64,000 nucleotides of DNA, taken from contig NZ_CP157940.1 in assembly GCF_040207125.1 (NCBI RefSeq), forward strand, positions 4,092,001 through 4,156,000. Reading direction: 5' to 3'. Within the stretch, counting starts at the first letter, position 1. The number at the start of each line of letters is the position of its first letter. Source of the DNA: Lacrimispora sp. BS-2 (GTDB lineage Bacteria > Bacillota > Clostridia > Lachnospirales > Lachnospiraceae). This document shows positions 1 to 8,172 of this stretch, in pieces. The translations under genes and the position numbers were made by a program. Under the pieces are notes generated by a model. The model was not told where the DNA came from. It saw nothing but the letters and a program-made list of their open reading frames with translations, and did not search any database.

Positions 1-54
1 AGATTTGGCGAGGATAAGTTGCTATATTCTTTCATTGTCAAACTAGTTGGTTAA
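1..54 (+). CDS. C-terminal end of an unidentified protein (5' end outside window)
   Basis: An open frame enters from the left edge and ends at TAA 52-54, giving the tail RFGEDKLLYSFIVKLVG. It is too short to assign to a family. The composition is AT-rich like the rest of the first 3 kb, and it could equally be a decayed scrap. Confidence 0.3.
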   Translation, partial: RFGEDKLLYSFIVKLVG

Positions 55-479
55 TAATTTTAGAATAATGTTTCATAGCAATTTAGAGTTTTCCAAAAAT
101 CGGGCTATCGTAATGGATCCAAACAAAGAATTACCAACTAATGAGTTTGCTTTATGTATTGAGATGGCATTGACTTATCATTTGAAAAAGCACTGATAAT
201 GTTTTTTACAATTATGATATTATTCATGTTAACGTATTGGCATTGTATGACGGTGTCTAGCAATGCCAATTTGTCAGAAGCCATACCCACGGATTACGGA
301 GCTGCCGTTTGCCAATCAAGGGTAGAACAATATATCTCCCCTTTACGAACAGGAACCATAACAAGAGGAGGTTTGTGGCTCTTTGGTCTAAAGATGAGCA
401 AAAAATTTGGGCAAAAGAGATGATTTCTCGCCCTTTTTTGAGTGCTTTTATAGATGAAAAGGTGAACTTGGTGGGCTGA
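55..479 (+). pseudogene. Decayed coding remnants in several frames
   Basis: No single long gene is present, but short frames with protein-like composition follow one another. ATG 68 to TGA 196 encodes 42 residues ending in ALTYHLKKH. A frame without a start from 261 to TGA 479 ends with ALWSKDEQKIWAKEMISRPF followed by about 14 more residues. A third frame from 199 to 423 has a similar look in its middle. This pattern of short overlapping frames suggests one or more genes broken by frameshifts. I do not recognise a family. No convincing ribosome site precedes any of them. Confidence 0.25.
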
Positions 480-648
480 AAACCAAAAATCGTTTGACTT
501 ACAAAAAATACTTGATATAATATTTTCTATAAAAAAGCCATTCTATATATCAAAAAATTATATGAAATCATTTCAAAAATCATCAAGCAATCTAGAATAA
601 AATCCCATTCCATTATACCAAGTATAAAACTTTGTATAGGAGGTATTT

Positions 649-1182
649 ATGAGACGATATATTTTAACAGGCACACCAGGTAGTGGAAAAACTTCAATTA
701 TTAGATTATTAGAAACAATGGGTTATTTGGTTGTGGAAGAAGCTGCAACTGATATAATTGCTTTAGAGCAAGTGCAAGGCAAAGCTGAACCATGGAAGGA
801 TGCGTCCTTTATTAATAAAATGGTAAAATTGCAAAAACAAAGGCAAGTACAGCTTTCAACTCTTCCATCTGAAGTTCAAATGTATGACCGCTCAGTTTTT
901 TGTACATATGCTCTAAGTAAATATCTTGGATATCAACCATCTAAAGATATTATGGAAGAAATAAGAAGAATTGAGAATGAATGTATCTATCAGAAGACGG
1001 TTTTCTTTATTGAAAACTTGGGGTTTTGTCAGCCCTCAGAGGCAAGAAAAATCAACTTTGAGGAAGCCTTACGTTTTGAGCATATTCATGAAAAAACGTA
1101 TAAATCTTTTGGATATACGTGTATAAAAATTCCATCAGGAAGTGTAATTGAGCGTGCATATAAAATTATAAGTATGTTGTAA
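649..1182 (+). CDS. P-loop NTPase / kinase-like protein (AAA_28 type)
   Basis: A 177-residue soluble protein with an N-terminal Walker A motif, GTPGSGKTS, at residues 8-16. A hydrophobic strand with VVEEAATDII follows at about residues 31-40, and a YDRSVFCTYALSKYLGY segment near residue 89 resembles the lid and substrate region of small nucleotide or vitamin kinases. The size and motif order fit the AAA_28 / NadR-kinase-like ATPases, which bind ATP and are often annotated only as ATP-binding proteins. The start is supported by AGGAGG about eight bases upstream. It lies alone in AT-rich accessory DNA with no operon partner, so its substrate cannot be inferred. Confidence 0.75.
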   Translation: MRRYILTGTPGSGKTSIIRLLETMGYLVVEEAATDIIALEQVQGKAEPWKDASFINKMVKLQKQRQVQLSTLPSEVQMYDRSVFCTYALSKYLGYQPSKDIMEEIRRIENECIYQKTVFFIENLGFCQPSEARKINFEEALRFEHIHEKTYKSFGYTCIKIPSGSVIERAYKIISML

Positions 1183-1328
1183 GATTCTAAATTTCCCATC
1201 ACTTAAAGTTGGTCAAGCAAATTGAAATTTAATGGAGCAATAGGAAAGGAGGCCAGAGCCACTGGCATGGAACTATTCAATATATTGGAAGATTGCAAGT
1301 TTACCGAAACTGGTCATGATTTATTATC

Positions 1329-1360
1329 CCTGGCAAGGCTTAAATCATAGTCTTGCCAGG
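1329..1360. terminator. Hairpin downstream of the P-loop NTPase gene
   Basis: Perfect 9-bp arms CCTGGCAAG (1329-1337) and CTTGCCAGG (1352-1360) with a 14-nt loop. There is no strong T run after it, so termination is uncertain. A 27-codon frame starting with ATG at about 1267 runs into the hairpin. It has only a distant ribosome site, and I do not call it a gene. Confidence 0.4.
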
Positions 1361-1396
1361 ATAGTAAAGTAATTTAAAACGTTTTATCTTAATGGC

Positions 1397-1807
1397 CTAA
1401 TTAAAACGTAATAAATGTATATCATAAACTGCTTTTGTCCAACCACGACATCCAGAACATCTTGGACTTCTAGCAGTAACATATAATATGACTTTTGTCG
1501 GATATTCAATTTCAGGTACATTAGGAAAAGGCTGTATATAATTTGAAAAAATTAAAAAAACCTCATTTTCTGATCCATTTTTATTAATTGTACTTTGCAT
1601 ATTATGATTATCTAAAAAAAAGCCTTGGGGACATTGAAATATATCTTCTCTTGATCGACAACTTTTCCTTTCATTTCGGATTGTTGTTGGGTCTGTAGTA
1701 CATTCGGCAGACAGTCGTATTGTCTCACCATAGGTTAATAGGAGATTATCTAAGCTACTTGAAGTCTCAGTGCTATCAGTATCGTAATTTTGATTGGTAT
1801 CATCCAT
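1397..1807 (-). CDS. Hypothetical protein with CxxC motif
   Basis: A 136-residue protein without a clear signal peptide or membrane segment. The N terminus is acidic and polar. It carries five cysteines, the last two as a CSGC pair in a PRCSGCRGW segment near the C terminus, which suggests metal binding or disulfides. A weak AAAGGA sequence lies upstream of the ATG on the minus strand. It is followed about 66 nt upstream in the genome by the DUF3888 gene on the same strand, so the two may be co-transcribed. I do not recognise a family. Confidence 0.45.
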   Translation of the reverse strand: MDDTNQNYDTDSTETSSSLDNLLLTYGETIRLSAECTTDPTTIRNERKSCRSREDIFQCPQGFFLDNHNMQSTINKNGSENEVFLIFSNYIQPFPNVPEIEYPTKVILYVTARSPRCSGCRGWTKAVYDIHLLRFN

Positions 1808-1873
1808 AAGACAATTATAATCCTTTAATTTAAAATAATTATAATACTATTGTATTAATAAATAATATTTATG

Positions 1874-2401
1874 TTACATTTTTATCAAGTAATTAAACAT
1901 ATCCAAGAGGTAAATACTATGGATCAGCAAATAGAAAAAAGTAGTATTTAAGGTAATTCTTTTTTTTATTATATTCTTTAAATGATCGGGAATATCGTAT
2001 GTTTTTAAATGCGCAAAGCTAATAAATGTTTTATTTCCAGATGAATCTATCTGATATGATGCTTCGTCATATCCAACTGGATCATGTGCCCCTATCATTG
2101 GATTGATACCAAAAGTGATATTTATTTTTCTAAGTTCCTTTGAGATCTTTTGAACTTTTATTTCATAATTATAAATAGCTGGGGTCATTGTAAAATATTC
2201 GTCGTAAAAGCTGTCAGAGGCGGATGTAATATCCTCTATAAAGAGTCCTATTATCAATTCATCCTTTATCTCAGCAGGGGAAGTGATATCAACATCAAAT
2301 GTGCTTTGAGTTTTATATTTATTAATAAAATTGGCAGATATCGATAGTACCAAAAAACAGACTAAAACCAAGTATATAATTAAATTCTTCCAATTTTTCA
2401 T
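1874..2401 (-). CDS. DUF3888 domain protein, membrane-anchored or secreted
   Basis: A 175-residue protein. Residues 7-26 form a hydrophobic signal/anchor segment. The rest matches what I know of DUF3888: an acidic ELIIGLFIEDI helix, a DSFYDEYF motif and the segment GAHDPVGYDEASYQI, followed by SFAHLKTYDIP. The function of DUF3888 is unknown; members are small extracytoplasmic proteins of Bacilli and Clostridia. The last 30 residues after TYDIPDHLKN are unusually hydrophobic and may be a second membrane segment or a displaced C terminus. A good ribosome site, AAGGTAGAG, precedes the ATG on the minus strand. Confidence 0.65.
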   Translation of the reverse strand: MKNWKNLIIYLVLVCFLVLSISANFINKYKTQSTFDVDITSPAEIKDELIIGLFIEDITSASDSFYDEYFTMTPAIYNYEIKVQKISKELRKINITFGINPMIGAHDPVGYDEASYQIDSSGNKTFISFAHLKTYDIPDHLKNIIKKRITLNTTFFYLLIHSIYLLDMFNYLIKM

Positions 2402-2581
2402 AACTCTACCTTATTGAGAGTTGGCTTAATTAATAAAAGGTATTATTTCCAAAAGGTATTTATTCTAAGAAACTCGTTAATTAAACGAAGATTTAAAGAA
2501 TTATGGCACATTGAGAACTTAATATTGATAGTTACCAGTTTTGAGAGTAATATGGTATTAAAAAGTGAAAGAAGGAATAAG

Positions 2582-2848
2582 ATGATTACCATATTCAATC
2601 GTAAAGAGTTGATTAGTACTTACGACATGAAAAAGCAAGCGGAAGTTCGTGATTTATTGAGTCAATTTAAAATTCCTTATTCCATCAATGTAATCAATAG
2701 AAAGAGCCCATCGCCATTTGATGCAGGTTCCAGAGCAAGAACAGGGACGTTTGGAGAAAATTTGGAGTTGGAATACCAATATATTATCTTTGTCAGAAAG
2801 GTGGATTATGAAAAAGCAGATGCTGTTATAAGTGGAAAAATAAAATAA
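2582..2848 (+). CDS. Small conserved hypothetical protein (88 aa)
   Basis: The open frame extends upstream to 2414, but I choose ATG 2582 because AGAAGG lies just before it and the upstream part has poor coding character. The 88-residue product is soluble and basic. It has a strand-rich ending, EYQYIIFVRKVDYEKADAVI, that resembles a small alpha/beta ferredoxin-like fold. Proteins of this type occur in clostridia without a known role. A terminator follows directly. Nothing in the neighbourhood indicates a function. Confidence 0.55.
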   Translation: MITIFNRKELISTYDMKKQAEVRDLLSQFKIPYSINVINRKSPSPFDAGSRARTGTFGENLELEYQYIIFVRKVDYEKADAVISGKIK

Positions 2849-2856
2849 TGATTATG

Positions 2857-2893
2857 AAACTGCCAACTATCAGTATAAAGCTGGCAGTTTTTA
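2857..2893 (+). terminator. Intrinsic terminator after the 88-aa gene
   Basis: Arms AAACTGCCA and TGGCAGTTT with a 16-nt loop, followed by a T run, nine bases after the stop codon. Confidence 0.8.
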
Positions 2894-3462
2894 TTGCCAT
2901 AAAGAGAGTGGAACTGTTGTGGTTGAATTTTGAGACGGCGGAGCAAATGAGACTGTAAAATTTGGGGACTCCTGAGGAACAGGCACAAAAGATATTTGAA
3001 AACCCTTAAAAACTTTAAAAAAGTATACAAGCCAATGAATGCATTAACATTTGTAAAATCTATACTGACAATAAGTATTTATATTGATATTATTAAATTA
3101 CATTGGCAGTATTAAAAAATAATAAATATGAAGGCGCCTGGACACCCCCTTTTTGACACCTAAAACGACACTTATCCACAATAATGTGGAAACAATTGTG
3201 GATTAATTGTTAATGTCTGAAAAATTGACACAAAACTGCAAATTTTTACAGGTCCGAAATACCAGATTTCTGGCTGCATTTTGACTGCATTTGAATAACG
3301 ATAGTTCGAGAACGCAGCAAGTCTAAAAATCACGGTTTTATCATGAATCTTACAAGTTCATCTATTAAATCGAAATAATTTGTGTTAATATATTAAAGAG
3401 GTTCGGTCCGCCTTTGGCTAACTGAACGGCTATGCCTAAGAAAGAATAAAAGGAGAGTCAGT
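2894..3462. other. Non-coding, AT-rich junction region with coding scraps
   Basis: No intact gene. Around 2925-3010 the plus strand reads WLNFETAEQMRL, stop, NLGTPEEQAQKIFENP, stop, which looks like a fragment of a decayed gene. From 3150 to 3200 the motif GACAC recurs several times beside DnaA-box-like sites. Composition changes to the moderate GC of the following housekeeping genes at about 3400. An imperfect hairpin at 3401-3427 (GTTCGGTCCGCC with GGCTAACTGAAC) lies just before the HD-domain gene. This is a plausible end point of an integrated element, but I see no integrase gene or clear att duplication. Confidence 0.4.
3172..3205. promoter_or_regulatory. Cluster of three DnaA-box-like sites
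   Basis: TTATCCACA (3172-3180) is a perfect consensus DnaA box on the plus strand. TGTGGAAAC (3185-3193) and TGTGGATTA (3197-3205) match the reverse-complement consensus TGTGGATAA at 7 and 8 of 9 positions. Three sites in 34 bp is more than expected by chance, but AT-rich DNA gives some near matches. Confidence 0.4.
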
Positions 3463-3993
3463 ATGGTCGAGAAAGCTGTTGCATTTGCAACCAAGTCCCA
3501 TGCAGGGACCTTTCGGAAAGGGACGAAGATTCCCTATATCGTCCATCCCTTGGAGACAGCAGTCATCGTTGCGCTGATGGTAACGGATGAAGAGCTGATC
3601 TGCGCCGCACTTCTTCATGATGTGGTGGAGGATACTGGTGTTACAGAGGAAGAGCTTAAGGAAAAATTCGGACTTCGGGTGGCTGAACTGGTAATGGAAG
3701 AAACAGAAGATAAGACGAAGTGCTGGAAGGAACGCAAATGCGCCACACTTGAACATCTGGAAAAGGCTTCCAAAGAGAGCAAGATCCTTGTTCTGGCGGA
3801 CAAGCTGAGTAATTTAAGGGCGACTGCAAGAGATTATTATTTAGTGGGAGATGACATTTGGCAGCGCTTTAACGAAAAAAACAAGTCAGAACATGCCTGG
3901 TATTACAAAGGGGTTGCAAAACGCCTTACAGGCCTTGAGGAATTTCCTGCTTATCAGGAATATGTAAAATTGTGCGAAAAGGTTTTTGAATAG
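3463..3993 (+). CDS. HD-domain phosphohydrolase, SpoT/MESH1-like
   Basis: A 176-residue protein with the metal-binding HD signature of RelA/SpoT-type hydrolases. Motifs in order are HAGTFRKG and YIVHPLE near the N terminus, LLHDVVEDTG in the middle (the HD pair) and ADKLSNLRA after it. There is no synthetase or TGS domain, so this is a stand-alone HD_4 protein of the size of small alarmone hydrolases. It may remove pyrophosphate from (p)ppGpp or act on another nucleotide. GGAGAG lies upstream of the ATG. It converges on mgsA, and a bidirectional terminator lies between them. Confidence 0.8.
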   Translation: MVEKAVAFATKSHAGTFRKGTKIPYIVHPLETAVIVALMVTDEELICAALLHDVVEDTGVTEEELKEKFGLRVAELVMEETEDKTKCWKERKCATLEHLEKASKESKILVLADKLSNLRATARDYYLVGDDIWQRFNEKNKSEHAWYYKGVAKRLTGLEEFPAYQEYVKLCEKVFE

Positions 3994-4014
3994 AATATGA
4001 ACAGATACAGAAAA

Positions 4015-4049
4015 AAGGCAGAGCTTAAATGTGGAAAAAGCTCTGCCTT
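4015..4049. terminator. Bidirectional terminator between HD protein and mgsA
   Basis: Arms AAGGCAGAGCTT and AAGCTCTGCCTT around a short A-rich loop, with A/T tracts on both sides. It serves the convergent genes. Confidence 0.8.
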
Positions 4050-4073
4050 CTGTTGCTTCGTATGCAAGGATCC

Positions 4074-4547
4074 TTACAGTTTTTTTGCCCGGTCCGCAAT
4101 GTTTTTGTGAAAGTTGATGACCTGATGCTCGTAGGTCTCATCCATAAGCGGCGAGGTGATGATGAAATCGGCGGTTGCCCTGGTGTTGGCAATGGGGATA
4201 TCGTAAACCTCGGCAATACGTAAGAGTGCTTTCACATCCGGGTCGTGAGGCTGTGCGGTAAGAGGGTCGGAAAAGAAGATGACCAGATCGATCCTTCCTT
4301 CCACGATCTTTGCTCCGATCTGCTGGTCCCCTCCCAGGGGGCCGCTGTTATAGCCCTTTACCGGAAGACCTGTCTGATCAGTGATCATCCGTGCCGTTGT
4401 TCCGGTGCCGCAGAGAGTATGTTTTTCCAGAGCCGTCTTGTGCTCCTTGCACCATTCGATCAGTGCGTGCTTTTCGTTGTCATGAGCGATCAGCGCAATA
4501 CTTTTTTTCTTTTCCAGTGTGAATGTAATAAAGTCATTTGATAACAT
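4074..4547 (-). CDS. mgsA: Methylglyoxal synthase
   Basis: A 157-residue protein matching methylglyoxal synthase, which converts dihydroxyacetone phosphate to methylglyoxal and phosphate. Visible motifs are IALIAHDNEK at the N terminus, LCGTGTT for phosphate binding, SGPLGGDQQIGA with the catalytic Asp, and FFSDPLTAQPHDPDVKALLR. All are diagnostic of the family. The start is preceded by AGGAGGAATCGG. It lies 53 nt downstream of the SARP-type regulator on the same strand and could be read from the same transcript. Confidence 0.93.
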   Translation of the reverse strand: MLSNDFITFTLEKKKSIALIAHDNEKHALIEWCKEHKTALEKHTLCGTGTTARMITDQTGLPVKGYNSGPLGGDQQIGAKIVEGRIDLVIFFSDPLTAQPHDPDVKALLRIAEVYDIPIANTRATADFIITSPLMDETYEHQVINFHKNIADRAKKL

Positions 4548-4600
4548 CCGATTCCTCCTGTAAGCAGCTGCTTCCTTTATGTATCCTTAAGCTATAAGGC

Positions 4601-5800
4601 TTAGTTTGGTATGATACTCTGCAATGAATAAGTAATGGAAAGATCTTTTCTTGAATATTCTCTTTTAAAGTTCTGAATAATACGCTTTAAGACTAACTCG
4701 CCGTTTTCATAAGTTGCCGTAGGTAAAAGCAAAAGGTATTGGCTTACGCTGTAGCGGCAAAAGATATCTCCCCTTCGCAGGGATTTGCGGATGGAATCAC
4801 CAAGTTCATCCATTGCCCGTGTCTGGACCGCAGGCTTTAGAAGCTCTCCCTTTAAATTGCTGATGGTCAGCAGGCATAGGAAAATGGAGTCGCCAGTACG
4901 CTGGATTGCTCTTGTCTCCAGCTGATAGATGTCCCGGAACACAGAGGGTTCACAGCAAAAAGCTCCGCTGTTCGTGCCGCCCTCTGAAAGGATCTCCTGT
5001 ATGGTACTTAAATCCATGGTAATTCCATGTTTCTTATCGCTGATAAGCTTATATAGGTCCTTAAAGCGAATGGAGGGAGTGATGGCAAATTCGTTATAGA
5101 ACATGTCCGTCACATGATGGTAATGTTCCATGGCCATAAGCTGGTTTCCGCTTTGATACAGTGCGTAGACCAGGTAATAATGAGCTTCCTCACAGTAGGA
5201 ATCAATGGCAATGGCCTGCTGGCATACATCGATGATAGTGGGATAATCCTTTCTTTTTTCCAGAAGGAACAAAGTTTTTTGAATCAGTTTTTGATATAGG
5301 GTGTGATAATAGGTGTGAATTGGCACAACCCAGGATTCCCACTCGGATTTTGGTAAAAAATTTCCCTTGTACAGGGCAAAGGCTTCCAGGCAAAGGGATA
5401 AGCGGTCATCCTCGGAAAGGCCGGGGGTCTCCAATCGAACACACAGATCTTCAAACAGATCGGTATCACAGACCGTTGTAAGGCCTCTTGTCCAGCCGTA
5501 GGCCTTGCGGTTTTGGAACACCAGTTCTTGTGTAGGGTATTCCAATGGCTCTAAAAGTTTACGTACACGGAACATTAAGGTTTTTAAGGCTCCTGCCGGG
5601 TTATTGCTGGTTTCATCCTTCCAAAACAGATCAATCAGTTCTTCTACAGGAATATCCCGGCCTCGAAAAGTAATAAGATATTCTAAAAGGCTCCAGGGCT
5701 TTTTTGCCTGATTATTCTGATCTACGATTGTCCTGTCTCCCATGGATATGGAGAATCCTCCCAGCATATTTACATGAATAATAGCTTCTTGATTTTTCAT
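4601..5800 (-). CDS. SARP/BTAD-type transcriptional regulator with degenerate GGDEF-like C-terminal domain
   Basis: About 399 residues. Residues ~10-105 form a winged-helix OmpR/SARP domain (HVNMLGGFSISMGDRTI, KPWSLLEYLI, LFWKD, AGALKTLMFRVRKLLEP). Residues ~110-255 form a BTAD/TPR-like helical domain (FALYKGNFLP, AHYYLVYALYQSGN). The last ~110 residues resemble a GGDEF fold in which LRRGDIFCRYSVSQYLLLLP stands where the R-x-GGDEF-x-LLP signature would be, so cyclase activity is very unlikely. I chose ATG 5800 rather than 5812 because the upstream ATG is part of the GGAGA ribosome site. It is transcribed divergently from sortase B. Confidence 0.75.
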   Translation of the reverse strand: MKNQEAIIHVNMLGGFSISMGDRTIVDQNNQAKKPWSLLEYLITFRGRDIPVEELIDLFWKDETSNNPAGALKTLMFRVRKLLEPLEYPTQELVFQNRKAYGWTRGLTTVCDTDLFEDLCVRLETPGLSEDDRLSLCLEAFALYKGNFLPKSEWESWVVPIHTYYHTLYQKLIQKTLFLLEKRKDYPTIIDVCQQAIAIDSYCEEAHYYLVYALYQSGNQLMAMEHYHHVTDMFYNEFAITPSIRFKDLYKLISDKKHGITMDLSTIQEILSEGGTNSGAFCCEPSVFRDIYQLETRAIQRTGDSIFLCLLTISNLKGELLKPAVQTRAMDELGDSIRKSLRRGDIFCRYSVSQYLLLLPTATYENGELVLKRIIQNFKREYSRKDLSITYSLQSIIPN

Positions 5801-5831
5801 AAATGTCTCCATATTAACATTTTCTTTTTTT

Positions 5832-5860
5832 AGTATATAGAAAAAAAGTGGAAAAGTCTA
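5832..5860 (-). promoter_or_regulatory. Likely promoter of the SARP-type regulator
   Basis: On the minus strand TAGACT, 17 nt, TATACT. The -10 is good and the -35 is weak. It lies 32 nt upstream of the chosen start. Confidence 0.4.
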
Positions 5861-5877
5861 GCATTGCTTATAAAAGA

Positions 5878-5906
5878 TTGTGATTTTTGTAAAAATAAGG
5901 TATACT
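5878..5906 (+). promoter_or_regulatory. Sigma-A promoter of the sortase gene
   Basis: TTGTGA at 5878-5883, a 17-nt spacer and TATACT at 5901-5906. The predicted start near 5913 would fall inside the GGGAGG at 5909-5914, so that sequence may not act as the ribosome site. Confidence 0.65.
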
Positions 5907-5944
5907 TAGGGAGGATTAAAACATGTGAGAAAGCGGGAATGAGC

Positions 5945-6712
5945 ATGAAAAATAAAAAAATGGCCTTTGGCGTTCTTATCATGGCAGTTATTTTTCTGGC
6001 TGTGGGTGTAGGAATGCTCTATTCTGACTTTAAAACGAGAGATCATGCCAAACAGCAGTATGAAAGTCTCGCGGAGCTTGCAAGGGAGACTACGGCCGGA
6101 GAAATAAAGGCCAGCGTCCCGGAAGCAGAAACAAGCTCTGCCTATGTTTCCCCCATTGATTTTGAGAAACTGAAAACAATCAACCCTGATATTGTGGGCT
6201 GGATCAGGATCGAGGGTACGGTAATCGACTACCCCATTGTACAAACGGATAACAATGAAACTTATCTGGATACGGATTTTGAAGGCAAGAAAAACGTGGC
6301 CGGTGCCATTTACCTTGATTATGAAAGCGAACCTGATTTTTCCGGAAGACATAACATAATATACGGGCATCATATGAAAAACGGATCCATGTTTAAGGAC
6401 ATCATAAAGTACAAGGATGAGGCTTTTTTTAAAGAACATCAGGATATTTTTATTTATACACCGGAGAGGGAATACCATTTAAAGCCCATCACAGCCCTCT
6501 ATACGGATTCCTCCCCTATCCGCCGGAAGACCGTGTTTGAAACAGAGGAAAGCTTTCAGGCATATGTGGAGGAGATGACAAAGAGCGGCCTGTTTTTGCA
6601 GAAGCCGGAAGAACCGGTGAGGCAGCTCTGGTCTTTTGTAACCTGCAGCTATGAGTTTAATGATGCAAGAACCATTCTATATGCCTGTGAATTGCCTCAG
6701 GGTGAAAATTAG
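5945..6712 (+). CDS. srtB: Class B sortase
   Basis: About 255 residues. An N-terminal membrane anchor (residues ~5-25) is followed by the sortase B fold: INPDIVGWIRIEGTVIDYPI, then YGHHMKNGSMF with the catalytic His, VTCSYEFNDART with the catalytic Cys at about residue 234 and the Arg seven residues later. Class B sortases join surface proteins or pilins to peptidoglycan. The open frame extends to a TTG at 5864, but this lies upstream of the predicted transcription start, so I place the start at ATG 5945 (5939 also possible). No protein with a clear LPXTG or NPQTN sorting signal was seen in this window. Confidence 0.88.
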   Translation: MKNKKMAFGVLIMAVIFLAVGVGMLYSDFKTRDHAKQQYESLAELARETTAGEIKASVPEAETSSAYVSPIDFEKLKTINPDIVGWIRIEGTVIDYPIVQTDNNETYLDTDFEGKKNVAGAIYLDYESEPDFSGRHNIIYGHHMKNGSMFKDIIKYKDEAFFKEHQDIFIYTPEREYHLKPITALYTDSSPIRRKTVFETEESFQAYVEEMTKSGLFLQKPEEPVRQLWSFVTCSYEFNDARTILYACELPQGEN

Positions 6713-6776
6713 AGGGTTATAAGCATACATATTGTTCTGTATGAACTGCAGACTGATGAAAGGAAGATATTATTAT

Positions 6777-8132
6777 ATGGGAAAATATTTTGGAACAGAT
6801 GGTTTCCGCGGGGAAGCCAATGTAACGCTGACGGTGGAGGATGCCTTTAAGGTAGGCCGTTTTTTGGGCTGGTACTATGGGCAGAAGAATCCGGAAGAAG
6901 TATGCAGGATTGTCATTGGAAAAGATACAAGACGCAGCAGCTACATGTTTGAATATTCTCTGGTGGCGGGCCTTACCGCATCCGGAGCCGATGCGTACCT
7001 GCTTCACGTTACCACTACTCCAAGCGTATCTTATGTAGTGCGCACCGAAGGATTTTCCTGCGGAATCATGATTTCCGCCAGCCACAATCCCTACTATGAC
7101 AATGGGATCAAGGTAATTAACGAAAAGGGCGAGAAGCTGGAAGAGAGCGTGATCCTGGAAATTGAAAAGTATCTGGATGGCGAGATCGGGGAGCTGCCTT
7201 TGGCAAAACGTGATAAGATTGGCCGCACCGTAGACTTTGCTGCAGGAAGAAACCGCTACATCGGCTATTTGATTTCCATAGCTACCAGATCCTTTAAGAA
7301 CAAAAAGGTGGCTCTGGACTGTGCAAATGGCAGTGCTTCCGCCATTGCCAAGAACGTTTTTGACGCCTTGGGAGCTGAGACCCATGTGATCAGCAATGAG
7401 CCCAATGGCTTAAACATCAATACAGGCTGCGGTTCTACCCACATCGAACAGCTTAAGAAGTTTGTAAAAGAGGTAGGAGCTGACGTGGGCTTTGCCTATG
7501 ACGGAGATGCGGACCGGTGCATTGCCGTGGATGAGAACGGAGAAGTGGTGGATGGAGATGCCATCCTGTATATTTGCGGCAAGTATATGAAGGAACAGGG
7601 GACCCTTAAGAATAATAAGGTGGTGACCACCATCATGTCCAATTTCGGTCTTTATAAAGCCTTTGAGCGGGAAGGCATTGAATATGAGAAAACTGCGGTA
7701 GGTGATAAATATGTATATGAAAACATGGTGGCAAACGGAAACTGCCTAGGCGGGGAGCAGTCCGGCCATATTATTTTCAGCAAGCATGCTACCACGGGAG
7801 ACGGTATCTTAACCTCCTTAAAGGTAATGGAAGTCATTCTGGAAAAGAAGGAGAGCCTTGGGAAGCTGGTTTCCGAGCTTGAGATCTATCCCCAGGTACT
7901 TAAAAATGTCCGTGTCCACGATAAGACCGCGGCTCAGGATGATAAGGCGGTAAAGGCTGAAGTGGAAAAGGTGGCGGAAAGCCTTGGAAACAGCGGAAGG
8001 ATTCTTCTGCGTCAGTCCGGTACAGAGCCGGTGGTACGTGTCATGGTGGAGGCCGCTGATCTGGATACCTGCGAGAAATATGTGGATCAGGTGATTGAGG
8101 TAATGAAAGAAAAGGGGCATCTGCTTTCCTAG
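6777..8132 (+). CDS. glmM: Phosphoglucosamine mutase / phosphohexomutase
   Basis: A 451-residue alpha-D-phosphohexomutase. It starts MGKYFGTDGFRG, which is typical of GlmM, and has the phosphoserine loop ISASHNP (Ser ~102), the metal-binding loop DGDADR and the phosphate-binding RQSGTEPVVRV. GlmM interconverts glucosamine-6-phosphate and glucosamine-1-phosphate on the way to UDP-GlcNAc for peptidoglycan and surface glycan. I start it at ATG 6777, which is preceded by AAGGAAG, not at the upstream ATG 6732. The gene follows sortase B by 64 nt and ends at a strong terminator. Confidence 0.9.
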   Translation: MGKYFGTDGFRGEANVTLTVEDAFKVGRFLGWYYGQKNPEEVCRIVIGKDTRRSSYMFEYSLVAGLTASGADAYLLHVTTTPSVSYVVRTEGFSCGIMISASHNPYYDNGIKVINEKGEKLEESVILEIEKYLDGEIGELPLAKRDKIGRTVDFAAGRNRYIGYLISIATRSFKNKKVALDCANGSASAIAKNVFDALGAETHVISNEPNGLNINTGCGSTHIEQLKKFVKEVGADVGFAYDGDADRCIAVDENGEVVDGDAILYICGKYMKEQGTLKNNKVVTTIMSNFGLYKAFEREGIEYEKTAVGDKYVYENMVANGNCLGGEQSGHIIFSKHATTGDGILTSLKVMEVILEKKESLGKLVSELEIYPQVLKNVRVHDKTAAQDDKAVKAEVEKVAESLGNSGRILLRQSGTEPVVRVMVEAADLDTCEKYVDQVIEVMKEKGHLLS

Positions 8133-8172
8133 AAGATTGTTAAAAGGATAGAAAGTGATCCGAAGTCCGGAG

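Noticed and set aside
1267..1350. 27-codon frame MELFNILEDCKF... after the NTPase gene
   Set aside because: The nearest AAAGGAGG is too far from the ATG and the frame ends in a hairpin. No support for a gene.
3200..3330. Attachment site of a tyrosine integrase
   Set aside because: The composition break is suggestive, but no second copy of a core sequence, tRNA end or integrase gene is seen in the window.
6717..7385. 222-codon frame on the minus strand
   Set aside because: It lies wholly within glmM, which has all family motifs in its own frame. The opposite frame is a codon-bias shadow.
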